Source: Deltaproteobacteria bacterium (GTDB taxonomy: Bacteria > Desulfobacterota_B > Binatia > Binatales > Binataceae). From it: a stretch of DNA of 6,332 nt. The DNA lies in NCBI GenBank assembly GCA_021827465.1, contig JAKAVX010000168.1:1-6332 (forward strand), read 5' to 3'. Under the pieces are notes generated by a model. The model had not been told where the DNA came from. It saw nothing but the letters and a program-made list of their open reading frames with translations, and made no database searches. Below are positions 1 through 5,794 of the stretch, piece after piece; position 1 is the first letter of the stretch, and the number at the start of each line of letters is the position of its first letter. The position numbers and the translations under genes are program-made.

Positions 1-1060
1 GCAGATGGCCGAGTCCGTGGCTCTGGAACGCCGGCATCACGTAGCGCGCCCACAGTTCGAAGGAGCGCAGCGTCGCCTCGCGCGAGGCCCATTCCTGTGC
101 GAGCAGGAGGATTCCGCCGAACCCGCCGCTCAGTTCCTTGAGTTCCCTGATACGGGCGATCGCGTCGTCCGGGGTGCCGATAATCGCCCCACCGCGCGCG
201 ACCATCCGGTCAACGGTCATCTCCTCGATCGGCTGGTCGGGATATTCCTCGAACTGGATGCGCGCTCCGAGCGTGTTGATGAAATATTCCTGGATCCAGA
301 GATTCGCGCCCGCGCGAACCTCGTCGAGGGCCTGCTGGCGCGATTCGGCGAGATGGCAGGGCAGGACCAGCCGCCAGTTGGCGCGGTCCACGGTTTTGCC
401 GTGCTCGGCCGCGGCTTCCTCGGCCATCTGCCAGCGCTTTTTCAAATCGTCGAGTCCGCCCGGCGCGTAGGACGCGACCGACAGCACCCCGCATCCGAGT
501 TCCCCCGCGGCGACCATCCCGGACGGCGAGATGGTGCTGGCGACGAAGATCGGCATGTGCGGCTGCTGGAACGGCTTTACCTGCAGATGGGCGTCGCTCA
601 TCTTGAACCACGAGCCGTCAAGGGTGATTCCGCCTTCCTCGGTAAACAGCCTGACGATCGCCTTGATGCCTTCGACCATCCGCCGGCGCTGCGTGGTGGT
701 GTCGATTCCGAGCATGTGCGCGTCGGCAGCAAGCGCGCCCGGACCGCATCCGAGCATCACGCGCCCGCGGGTAATCTGGTCGAGAAAGGCGAACCGGCTC
801 GCGATATGGAACGGATGATGGTACGGGACGCTGACCACGCCCGAGCCGAGCATGATACGGCGGGTGCGCGCCGCCGCGACCGCCATGAAGATCTCCGGCG
901 AGGGGATTATTTCCCAGCCCGAGGAATGATGTTCGCCGATAAAGGCCTCGTCGAAGCCGAGTTCGTCGAGCCATTCGATAAGCTTCAAGTCGCGTTCGAA
1001 GCAGAGCTGGGGATTCTCCCCGACGCGATGGAAGGGGGCCATGAAGATGCCGAATTTCAT
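1..1060 (-). CDS. LLM-class (luciferase-like) flavin-dependent monooxygenase, limonene 1,2-monooxygenase-like; 3' end cut by window edge
   Basis: The reverse strand encodes 353 residues from ATG at 1058-1060, open to the left edge. AGGAG at 1066-1070 lies 5 bases upstream, which fixes the start. Features of the bacterial luciferase-like (TIM-barrel, flavin-dependent) family are seen directly: an N-terminal MKFGIFMAPFHRVGENP strand and loop, LGFDEAFIGEHH at 34-45, VPYHHPFHIASR at 78-89, ITRGRVMLGCGPGA at 96-109, and IGTPDDAIARI at about 304-314 near the C-terminal end. The GENP and EHHSSGWEI patterns and the GPGALAADAHMLGID segment resemble the limonene 1,2-monooxygenase/alkanal monooxygenase branch. 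Members are usually about 370-390 residues, so only some 20-35 residues are missing. The family uses reduced flavin from a separate reductase to oxygenate small hydrophobic substrates in the cytoplasm. The substrate cannot be read from the sequence, and no flavin reductase gene is in the window. It lies 114 bases downstream of the PAS gene on the same strand. Confidence 0.93.
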   Translation of the reverse strand, partial: MKFGIFMAPFHRVGENPQLCFERDLKLIEWLDELGFDEAFIGEHHSSGWEIIPSPEIFMAVAAARTRRIMLGSGVVSVPYHHPFHIASRFAFLDQITRGRVMLGCGPGALAADAHMLGIDTTTQRRRMVEGIKAIVRLFTEEGGITLDGSWFKMSDAHLQVKPFQQPHMPIFVASTISPSGMVAAGELGCGVLSVASYAPGGLDDLKKRWQMAEEAAAEHGKTVDRANWRLVLPCHLAESRQQALDEVRAGANLWIQEYFINTLGARIQFEEYPDQPIEEMTVDRMVARGGAIIGTPDDAIARIRELKELSGGFGGILLLAQEWASREATLRSFELWARYVMPAFQSHGLGHL

Positions 1061-1174
1061 GTCGTCTCCTCGGGCGCCCGGCGCTGCTTCCTCGGACGCG
1101 GCAGCGTATTTGAAAACCTAGGACGAAAGCGCGGCCGGAAACAACCGACCGGCTCGGCGCGCGCACAACCGATG
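1061..1174 (-). other. Intergenic gap between PAS gene and flavin monooxygenase
   Basis: This 114-base gap separates two minus-strand genes. It holds the monooxygenase ribosome-binding site at 1066-1070 and a short AT-rich patch around 1107-1121 that stands out from the GC-rich flanks and could belong to a promoter. I could not match a convincing -35/-10 pair. No hairpin with a U-tract follows the PAS gene, so readthrough from that gene into the monooxygenase is possible. Confidence 0.4.
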
Positions 1175-1525
1175 TTATGAAGCCTGCTCAGTGCGGCGCG
1201 CGACGGTGCGAAAACGCGGTCCTTCGGGTGCGGTCTCCATCGAGATGGTTATTGCGACGGGGAACTCGCGGCCCTCGCGATCGATCGCGACGATCTCCAG
1301 GGTCTTGCCGATAAAGGCGCCGCCCTGGCCGGTGGTGGCAAAACGATGCAGTCCAGCGTCGTGAACCGCGCGAAAGCGCTCGGGAATTATCAATTTTGAG
1401 AGCCGAGCGCCTATCGCCTCGCCCTTCGACCATCCGAAGATGGCCTCGGCGCCCGGGCTCCAGTCGACGACCATCCCGTCCCGGTCCATCACCAGAAAGG
1501 CGGTTTGATTTTCCGCGCTTGGCAC
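1175..1525 (-). CDS. Small stand-alone PAS-domain protein
   Basis: This is a 116-residue protein from GTG at 1523-1525 to TAA at 1175-1177. The start is chosen because GAGGAG at 1535-1540 sits 9 bases upstream. A TTG at 1585 in frame would add 20 residues but has no such site and would lie almost on the predicted transcription start. The whole protein is one PAS fold. Residues 8-21 are the first strands (AFLVMDRDGMVVDW), followed by SPGAEAIFGWSKGEAIG (23-39), the helix and loop LIIPERFRAVHDAG (45-58), RFATTGQG (61-68), and the last strands LEIVAIDREGREFPVAITIS (76-95) and RFRTVARRTE (104-113). The RFxxTGxG and REGREFPVxxxIS patterns are typical of PAS sensor modules. No kinase, GGDEF, HTH or other output domain follows, so it must act through a partner or as a ligand or cofactor binder. 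Ligand unknown. It may be cotranscribed with the downstream flavin monooxygenase. Confidence 0.85.
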   Translation of the reverse strand: MPSAENQTAFLVMDRDGMVVDWSPGAEAIFGWSKGEAIGARLSKLIIPERFRAVHDAGLHRFATTGQGGAFIGKTLEIVAIDREGREFPVAITISMETAPEGPRFRTVARRTEQAS

Positions 1526-1534
1526 GATGATATG

Positions 1535-1540
1535 CTCCTC
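1535..1540 (-). promoter_or_regulatory. Ribosome-binding site deciding the GTG start of the PAS gene
   Basis: GAGGAG on the minus strand, 9 bases before GTG at 1525. It favours the shorter 116-residue product over the in-frame TTG start at 1585. Confidence 0.7.
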
Positions 1541-1594
1541 GATTTGGCGCCCGGAACCAGCGGCGCCAAGTCCGGCCGCTCGCAAGGCATGAGA

Positions 1595-1623
1595 ATGTTA
1601 AGCTTGGCGCTGATGCGACTCAA
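1595..1623 (-). promoter_or_regulatory. Candidate sigma-70-type promoter for the PAS gene
   Basis: On the minus strand, TTGAGT (1618-1623) and TAACAT (1595-1600) are separated by exactly 17 bases. Each matches the consensus hexamer at 4 of 6 positions. Transcription would begin near 1588, leaving a leader of roughly 60 bases before GTG at 1525, which agrees with the start chosen from the ribosome-binding site. This is a match by eye in a GC-rich genome whose sigma factors are unknown. Confidence 0.4.
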
Positions 1624-1709
1624 CCGCGAGAGCGGGCTTGGACAATCGCGATCATCGGCGGCTTCAAGGAATGTTTCGGGGATGAAACAGAGCGTCGAGG
1701 CGAACGTCT

Positions 1710-1738
1710 AACACAAATGAGAAGATTGTTCTTGTGTT
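1710..1738. repeat. 7-base inverted repeat overlapping the upstream ATG of the VWA gene
   Basis: AACACAA at 1710-1716 and TTGTGTT at 1732-1738 are perfect reverse complements with a 15-base spacer. The left arm abuts ATG at 1717. A half-turn-spaced dyad like this could be a binding site for a dimeric regulator or a weak RNA hairpin, but a 7-base repeat in a 280-base gap can also arise by chance. Confidence 0.35.
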
Positions 1739-1785
1739 CATCGGGACCTGCTTGCCCGGTCGAATCGCAAGTAGGAAGATCAAAC

Positions 1786-1791
1786 AGGAGG
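1786..1791 (+). promoter_or_regulatory. Ribosome-binding site of the VWA gene, pointing to a non-ATG start
   Basis: A full AGGAGG core lies inside the longer reading frame that begins at ATG 1717. It is 9 bases before ATT at 1801 and 12 bases before TTG at 1804. No comparable site precedes ATG 1717. The position argues that translation starts at 1804, or less likely at the rare codon ATT 1801, just before the signal peptide. Confidence 0.6.
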
Positions 1792-1803
1792 CTGATACCG
1801 ATT

Positions 1804-2979
1804 TTGGCCAACACCCGATTTCTTCAAGGCGCGCTCGCGTCGGTGCTCCTTGCTTTTGCGATCGCAGTCGGGCTTGGCGGTATCGCGCAAGCCCAGCAGC
1901 AGGGCGGTCCGCAACTCAGTATTCCCCAGAGCCAGGGCGGAGGCACGACGCTGGAACTTCCGCGAGTTCCGCAAAGCCAGCAGACCTACAAAATTCCGCC
2001 TCAACCCTCGCAGCCGCCGCAGCAGGAACTGGTTATACCCTCGCAGCAACTGCGGGCTCAGCCGGGCTACGAGCAGGTCACGGTGACGGTCACCAAACAG
2101 GGCAGGTATGTGACCGGGCTCAACAAGAACGATTTCCGGCTCTATGTGAACGGCAGGCAGCTCCCTATATCGTTCTTTCGCCACGACCTGAACACGCCGG
2201 TTTCGGTCGGTATCATTGTCGATACGTCGGGCAGCATGCAGCCGAAACTGCCGCAGGCGCGGTTTGCGATAACCGAGTTTCTGAACGACCTCAACCCGCG
2301 CGATGACGTGTTCCTGTTCGCCTTCGCGGCACGCCCGTTCCTGCTTCAGCCGTTTACCACCGACCATTCGCTGGTGATGCAGCGGCTCGCACTACTTCAT
2401 GCCTATGGACAAACCGCGCTGTTCGACGCGGTGCTCGACGGGCTCCAGATGGTGCAGCGCGGACGCTACGACAAAAAGGCCCTGCTGGTCATCACGGACG
2501 GAATGGACAACGTGAGCAGTCATTCGGTTGGCCAGGTGATCGCGGCCGCGCAGCGCCAGGGCGTGCTCATTTATTCGATCGGAATCGGCGATCCCAACGT
2601 CGGTTCGATGCCGTCGCTCGCTATCGGGCCGTTCATTCTCGGTGGTTCGGACTATGACCGGGTAGACGCCCGGACGCTGACCACGCTTTCGACCGAGACC
2701 GGTGCCCGAACCTTCATCATCCGCCAGGTCGGCGACGGTGCGCGGCTGCGCCAGGCATGCACCTCCATCAGCAGGGAGCTTCGCGAGCAGTACACGGTCG
2801 GCTTCGTCGCGCCCGACGCGAGCGCCGGCGGTTACCGGGGCCTCAGGGTCGAGGTGCCGGGCCGTCCGGGGGTGTCGGTCCGGGTCCGCAAAGGTGTCGA
2901 GGTCGGGTCGCGCGGATGGACGGGCTCGCCGTCGGCGTACGGCGAAGCGGGCCGCGCGGGCTCTTCCGCCGTTCCCTAA
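1804..2979 (+). CDS. Exported VWFA-related (von Willebrand factor A) domain protein
   Basis: A 391-residue product from TTG 1804; an ATG at 1717 would give 420. The TTG start is preferred because it follows AGGAGG and begins directly with a signal peptide: Arg5, a hydrophobic core at about 9-28, and AQA before a predicted cut after residue 30. A Gln/Pro-rich linker (31-91) follows, then a strand region reading VTVTVTKQGRYVTGL and NDFRLYVNG, typical of VWFA-related proteins abundant in Acidobacteria. The VWA domain spans about 132-315. Its metal-ion-dependent adhesion site looks complete: DTSGS at 140-144, Thr204 in YGQTALFDAV and Asp232 in ITDGMDN. A C-terminal strand region (QYTVGFVAPD, then RGLRVEVPGRPGVSVRVRKG) and a Gly/Ser/Ala tail end the protein. 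VWA domains mediate metal-dependent protein binding; the partner is unknown. No membrane anchor or AAA ATPase partner (MoxR type) is visible. It is transcribed alone, divergent from the PAS gene and convergent with the ThDP enzyme. Confidence 0.9.
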   Translation: MANTRFLQGALASVLLAFAIAVGLGGIAQAQQQGGPQLSIPQSQGGGTTLELPRVPQSQQTYKIPPQPSQPPQQELVIPSQQLRAQPGYEQVTVTVTKQGRYVTGLNKNDFRLYVNGRQLPISFFRHDLNTPVSVGIIVDTSGSMQPKLPQARFAITEFLNDLNPRDDVFLFAFAARPFLLQPFTTDHSLVMQRLALLHAYGQTALFDAVLDGLQMVQRGRYDKKALLVITDGMDNVSSHSVGQVIAAAQRQGVLIYSIGIGDPNVGSMPSLAIGPFILGGSDYDRVDARTLTTLSTETGARTFIIRQVGDGARLRQACTSISRELREQYTVGFVAPDASAGGYRGLRVEVPGRPGVSVRVRKGVEVGSRGWTGSPSAYGEAGRAGSSAVP

Positions 2980-2983
2980 ACGA

Positions 2984-2999
2984 GCCGAAGCGATTCGGC
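2984..2999. repeat. Small perfect hairpin with GCGA loop just after the VWA stop
   Basis: GCCGAA (2984-2989) pairs with TTCGGC (2994-2999) around a GCGA loop, a GNRA-type tetraloop, starting 4 bases after the TAA at 2977-2979. No T-run follows on the plus strand, so it is not a standard intrinsic terminator. It could stabilise the 3' end of the VWA transcript or help Rho-dependent ending. Confidence 0.45.
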
Positions 3000-3014
3000 G
3001 CGCCACGGGCAGCC

Positions 3015-3038
3015 AGCGGGTTTGCGCTTCATCCCGCT
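3015..3038. repeat. Inverted repeat in the convergent intergenic gap
   Basis: AGCGGG (3015-3020) and CCCGCT (3033-3038) are perfect reverse complements with a 12-base loop. The 112-base gap between the convergent VWA and ThDP-enzyme genes thus contains two stem candidates, neither followed by a U-tract in either direction. It may be a bidirectional ending region, but the evidence is weak. Confidence 0.3.
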
Positions 3039-3091
3039 CGTACGCGAAGGCGCGCCGTCATCGCGCTCGTGAAACCCGACAGGCCGCGCGG

Positions 3092-4846
3092 CTAATCGAG
3101 TTTTCGCTTGCCGTAATAGGGCAGGGTGGTTCCCTCGCCCGAATCCTCCCTGGACTCCTCGGGAGCGACGACGCTTCGAAACGCGCTGTACAGCGCGAGC
3201 GTTCCCGGTTCGATAATGTCGGGATCGGTCACGATGTTGAGGCACGCGATTCGCCCGCAATCGAGCGCGCGTTCCATCGCGGGCGCGACATCCTCGGGGC
3301 GTTCGACCAGTTCGCCGTAGGCGCCAAGGCCCTCCGCGGCTTTCTCGTAATGAACCATGCCGAGGCTGGTCGCCACGTCCTGGCCCTTGCCCCACATCAA
3401 CTCCTGGCCGTGCTTGGACATGCCCCACTGCTGGTCGTTGTTGATGACGACCGTGATGGGCAGTTCGCTCTTCACGCCGGTATGGAATTCGGAGAAATTG
3501 AGTCCCGACGAACCGTCGCCGATGATGCAGAAGACCTGCTTGTCGGGATGGGCCGCCTTGGCCGCGAGCGCGAACGGGATTCCCACGCCCAGGCATCCGA
3601 GGTAGCCGTGGCTCAGGAAGCGTCCGGGGTAACGCGCGGTCCACGCGTTGCTCATCCATGAGGCGGTCTCTCCGCCGTCGGCGACGATAATCGCCTCGGG
3701 GTCGAGCACGCGCGCGATATCGTGCGCCATCCGCGCCGGATGAATCGGTCCCTTGTGGCTGCGAATAGCGTCGTCGAACCGATGATGCATCGCGGTGCGC
3801 AGCGCGCCGAGCCGTTCGAGCCATTCGTGATGGCGGTCGAATTTTTCCTGGCCGATCGTCTCGATCGCCTGGCGCAGGAACTCGCGGCAATCCGAGGCGA
3901 CGCCGAGGTCGATATTGCGGTTACGCCCGATCTCCTCGGGCTCGACATCGACCTGGATGACGCGCGCGTCGGCGGGGATGACCGAGTTGGTGCCGCCGGT
4001 GAAAAGCCCGATACGGGTGCCGAGCAGGATCACGAGGTCCGCGCTCGCGGCGCCGGCGTGCAGGGCGGGATGGATCGCCGCGAAACCGCCGAAGCATAGC
4101 GGATGCTCTTCGGAAATCGAGCCGCGCGCCTTGGAGTTCGCCATCACCGGGGCCTGCGTCAGTTCGGCGAAGCGGGTCAGTTCGTGGGACGCCTGCGAAA
4201 ACCATGCGCCGCCGCCCGCAAGGATCGCCGGGCGCTTCGCCTCCTTGAGCCAGGCGAGCGCCTGCTTGAGCGACTCACGGCTTGGGCCGGGCGGCTCGTT
4301 CGGACGGTAGCTCTCGGGAAACGCGGCCTGGTGCTCGTCCACGCGCCTGAACAGTACGTCGATCGGAAGCTCCAGGAACACCGGCCCCGGCCGGCCGGAA
4401 ACCGCGTGCCTGAAGGCCGCCGCAACGTACTCGGGAATCCGCTCGCTGTCGGTGACGGAACGCGCCCACTTGGTGATCGGACGCATCAGGCCCATCTGAT
4501 CGACCGCCTGGAGCGGCATCCGGTCGTCGTCGGCAAGCGGGCTTCGTCCCCCGATCAGGACCATCGGGATCGAATCCATGTAGGCGTTGGCGACGCCGGT
4601 GACCGCGTCGGTGACGCCGGGTCCCGCGGTCACGATCGCCACGCCGGGCCGTCCCGTGGTGCGCGCCCATCCGTCCGCCATGTGCGCGGCGGCCTGCTCG
4701 TGGCGCGTGTCGAAGATACGAAAGCCGTGCCTGGCCGCGGCTGCGAGGATCACATCGAGATGCCCGCCATGCAGGGTGAAAATCTCGCGCACACCCTCGC
4801 GTTCGAGAACCCGCACCAGCATCTCGCCGCCATCAATCCTGGCCAT
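3092..4846 (-). CDS. Thiamine-diphosphate-dependent enzyme, acetolactate synthase / 2-hydroxyacyl-CoA lyase-like
   Basis: A 584-residue protein from ATG 4844-4846. GGAGG at 4856-4860 lies 9 bases upstream; an in-frame upstream extension to 4900 lacks such support. Three ThDP-enzyme domains are recognisable. The N-terminal pyrimidine-binding domain has the catalytic glutamate Glu50 in TRHEQAAAHMADG, then TAGPGVTDAVTGVANAY. The central domain (about 200-340) contains LAGGGAWFS, an ANSKARGSISEEHPL segment, and VIQVDVEPEEIGRNR. The C-terminal cofactor domain has GDGSSG at 443-448 and Asn469-Asn470, matching the GDG-x24-N metal/diphosphate motif, and ends in LNIVTDPDI. Length fits the family (550-600). 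Members join or cleave 2-keto or 2-hydroxyacyl substrates. True acetolactate synthase is usually next to its small subunit ilvN/ilvH, absent here, so a lyase or decarboxylase such as the 2-hydroxyacyl-CoA lyase type is at least as likely. A charged tail (about 562-584) ends in YYGKRKLD. It probably has its own promoter. Confidence 0.9.
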   Translation of the reverse strand: MARIDGGEMLVRVLEREGVREIFTLHGGHLDVILAAAARHGFRIFDTRHEQAAAHMADGWARTTGRPGVAIVTAGPGVTDAVTGVANAYMDSIPMVLIGGRSPLADDDRMPLQAVDQMGLMRPITKWARSVTDSERIPEYVAAAFRHAVSGRPGPVFLELPIDVLFRRVDEHQAAFPESYRPNEPPGPSRESLKQALAWLKEAKRPAILAGGGAWFSQASHELTRFAELTQAPVMANSKARGSISEEHPLCFGGFAAIHPALHAGAASADLVILLGTRIGLFTGGTNSVIPADARVIQVDVEPEEIGRNRNIDLGVASDCREFLRQAIETIGQEKFDRHHEWLERLGALRTAMHHRFDDAIRSHKGPIHPARMAHDIARVLDPEAIIVADGGETASWMSNAWTARYPGRFLSHGYLGCLGVGIPFALAAKAAHPDKQVFCIIGDGSSGLNFSEFHTGVKSELPITVVINNDQQWGMSKHGQELMWGKGQDVATSLGMVHYEKAAEGLGAYGELVERPEDVAPAMERALDCGRIACLNIVTDPDIIEPGTLALYSAFRSVVAPEESREDSGEGTTLPYYGKRKLD

Positions 4847-4942
4847 CGTTCGATCCCTCCCCCGAAGCGTTGGGGCCGCAGGACGCCCGGCCGCGCGCAA
4901 GCAATTTTCCGCGCCGAATCCAGGGACATCCGCCCCGCGCCG

Positions 4943-4972
4943 ATTCTACGGCGGAGTGCCGGCAATAGGCAA
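4943..4972 (-). promoter_or_regulatory. Candidate sigma-70-type promoter for the ThDP enzyme gene
   Basis: On the minus strand, TTGCCT (4967-4972) and TAGAAT (4943-4948) are 18 bases apart. The -10 hexamer matches consensus at 5 of 6 positions and the -35 at 4 of 6. It sits about 20 bases after the phosphatase stop codon and would give a leader of roughly 90 bases before ATG 4846. The ThDP enzyme could therefore be transcribed separately from the phosphatase, although no terminator lies between them. Confidence 0.42.
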
Positions 4973-4991
4973 AGCGGCAATGACGCTCGGG

Positions 4992-5639
4992 TCAGTCTTT
5001 ACGGCCGGGACGCGCGAAGGGCGAGACGAATGCGCGTTCGGGATCGGGCATCAGGTTGAGAAATTTCAACTCGGCGAAATCGCCCGCGACCTGGAGCGCG
5101 GAGAAGGTCGCATTGTCGATCCTGATCCGCCGGAAATGCTGGAGTTCGAGGCCCATGAAGTGGCAGAGCACGGTCCTGATGATATCGCCGTGGGAAACGA
5201 ACAGGAGGCGTTTGCCAGGGTTGGCCTCGATCGCGTGGCGTATCGCTCTGACTCCGCGTTCCTGCACCTGGCCGATAGTCTCGCCGCCCGGGGTGGGCGT
5301 GGTCAGCGGATGGTCGCGGTAGCGCTCGTATTCGGCGTCCTCGATCAGGTCCTCGTAGACCATCCCCTGCCATCGTCCGTAGTGGACCTCTTCCAGTCCG
5401 ACCTCGTCAATAACGTCGATTCCGCCGAGGCCGTGGCCGATTATTTCGGCCGACTGGCGCGCTCGCAGCAGAGGACTTGAAATGATGACTTCGGGGCCGA
5501 TCAGCCGCGCGAAAGGAACTGCGGACTCGACCTGGACGCGTCCGCGCTCGTCGAGTTCGACCGGACTCTGGCCCATCACGCGGCCCTCGCGATTCCAGGC
5601 GGTCTCGCCATGGCGCATCAGCAGGACGATTCCCCGCAT
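4992..5639 (-). CDS. Histidine phosphatase family protein (phosphoglycerate mutase-like, probable phosphatase)
   Basis: A 215-residue protein from ATG 5637-5639 to TGA 4992-4994. The start places the first strand (GIVLLMRHGET) where the family has it, and GGTGA ends 4 bases upstream. An alternative ATG at 5690 would add 17 residues and has AGGGG about 10 bases before it. Catalytic residues are all visible: Arg9-His10 in RHGETAWN (phosphohistidine nucleophile), Arg59 in SSPLLRARQSA, Glu84 in EEVHYGRWQG (proton donor), and His150 in VSHGDIIRTV. PTPGGET at 115-121 is typical of the cofactor-dependent PGM-like phosphatases (CobC/GpmB/PhoE group). At 215 residues it is shorter than true cofactor-dependent glycolytic phosphoglycerate mutases (about 230-250), favouring a broad phosphatase. 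Substrate is not predictable; there are no cobalamin genes nearby to support CobC. An intrinsic terminator isolates it from the upstream adenylyltransferase gene. Confidence 0.9.
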   Translation of the reverse strand: MRGIVLLMRHGETAWNREGRVMGQSPVELDERGRVQVESAVPFARLIGPEVIISSPLLRARQSAEIIGHGLGGIDVIDEVGLEEVHYGRWQGMVYEDLIEDAEYERYRDHPLTTPTPGGETIGQVQERGVRAIRHAIEANPGKRLLFVSHGDIIRTVLCHFMGLELQHFRRIRIDNATFSALQVAGDFAELKFLNLMPDPERAFVSPFARPGRKD

Positions 5640-5725
5640 GCCCTCACCCCGGCTCAATTTCTGTGCGACGTAGAATGGTCCCAGCGCCATTTGCGGATAT
5701 CCCCTCGCGGCTTTGGGCGTCGACC

Positions 5726-5761
5726 AAAAAAAGGCGGACGCTCGACGGGAGCGCCCGCCTT
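5726..5761 (-). terminator. Strong intrinsic terminator for the adenylyltransferase transcript
   Basis: On the minus strand the arms 5749-5759 and 5733-5743 form an 11-base GC-rich stem around a 5-base loop (5744-5748), extended by two A-U pairs at 5760-5761/5731-5732 and followed by a run of seven U (5726-5732). The only imperfect pair is G-U in the minus-strand RNA but would be A-C in plus-strand RNA, and the U-run lies on the minus-strand side, so it points leftward. It begins about 33 bases after the stop codon at 5795-5797. Confidence 0.9.
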
Positions 5762-5794
5762 GCCGGCCATTTCACCATCTTCGACCGCCCGAGG

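Larger units (their letters stand above)
1526..1803. other. Divergent intergenic region between PAS and VWA genes
   Basis: About 278 bases between the two chosen start codons. Leftward it carries the PAS ribosome-binding site and promoter candidate. Rightward it carries the AGGAGG of the VWA gene (1786-1791), an in-frame upstream ATG at 1717, and a 7-base inverted repeat (1710-1716/1732-1738). I saw no convincing plus-strand -35/-10 pair and no RNA gene. If the VWA protein starts at 1717, the gap shrinks to 191 bases. Confidence 0.5.

Noticed and set aside
5..1180. A 391-codon open frame on the plus strand covering the whole flavin monooxygenase
   Set aside because: It is the mirror of a clearly recognisable minus-strand gene. 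Long antisense frames are expected in GC-rich coding DNA, and the translation is Arg/Asp/Ala-rich with no recognisable domain or ribosome-binding site.
1505..1711. Short plus-strand frame (68 codons) in the divergent region
   Set aside because: It overlaps the PAS gene start on the other strand, has no good ribosome-binding site and no recognisable sequence features.
2702..3661. A 319-codon plus-strand frame running from the VWA gene across the convergent gap into the ThDP gene
   Set aside because: It crosses two real genes in other frames and has Arg/Ser/Ala-biased composition with no domain.
4859..4882. Short CCCC...GGGG stem next to the ThDP gene ribosome-binding site, considered as a riboswitch or attenuator
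   Set aside because: Only four pairs form, with no inner pairing and no conserved riboswitch elements such as a THI box.
3092..4900. Longer version of the ThDP enzyme with 18 extra N-terminal residues
   Set aside because: The extension is Arg/Ala/Pro-rich and spans the GGAGG that serves ATG 4846. Family proteins begin close to the shorter start.
4103..5480. Overlapping plus-strand open frames of about 300 codons (4103-5059 and 4587-5480)
   Set aside because: They are antisense to the ThDP enzyme and the phosphatase, both of which have intact family motifs. The translations are low-complexity and unlike any family I know.
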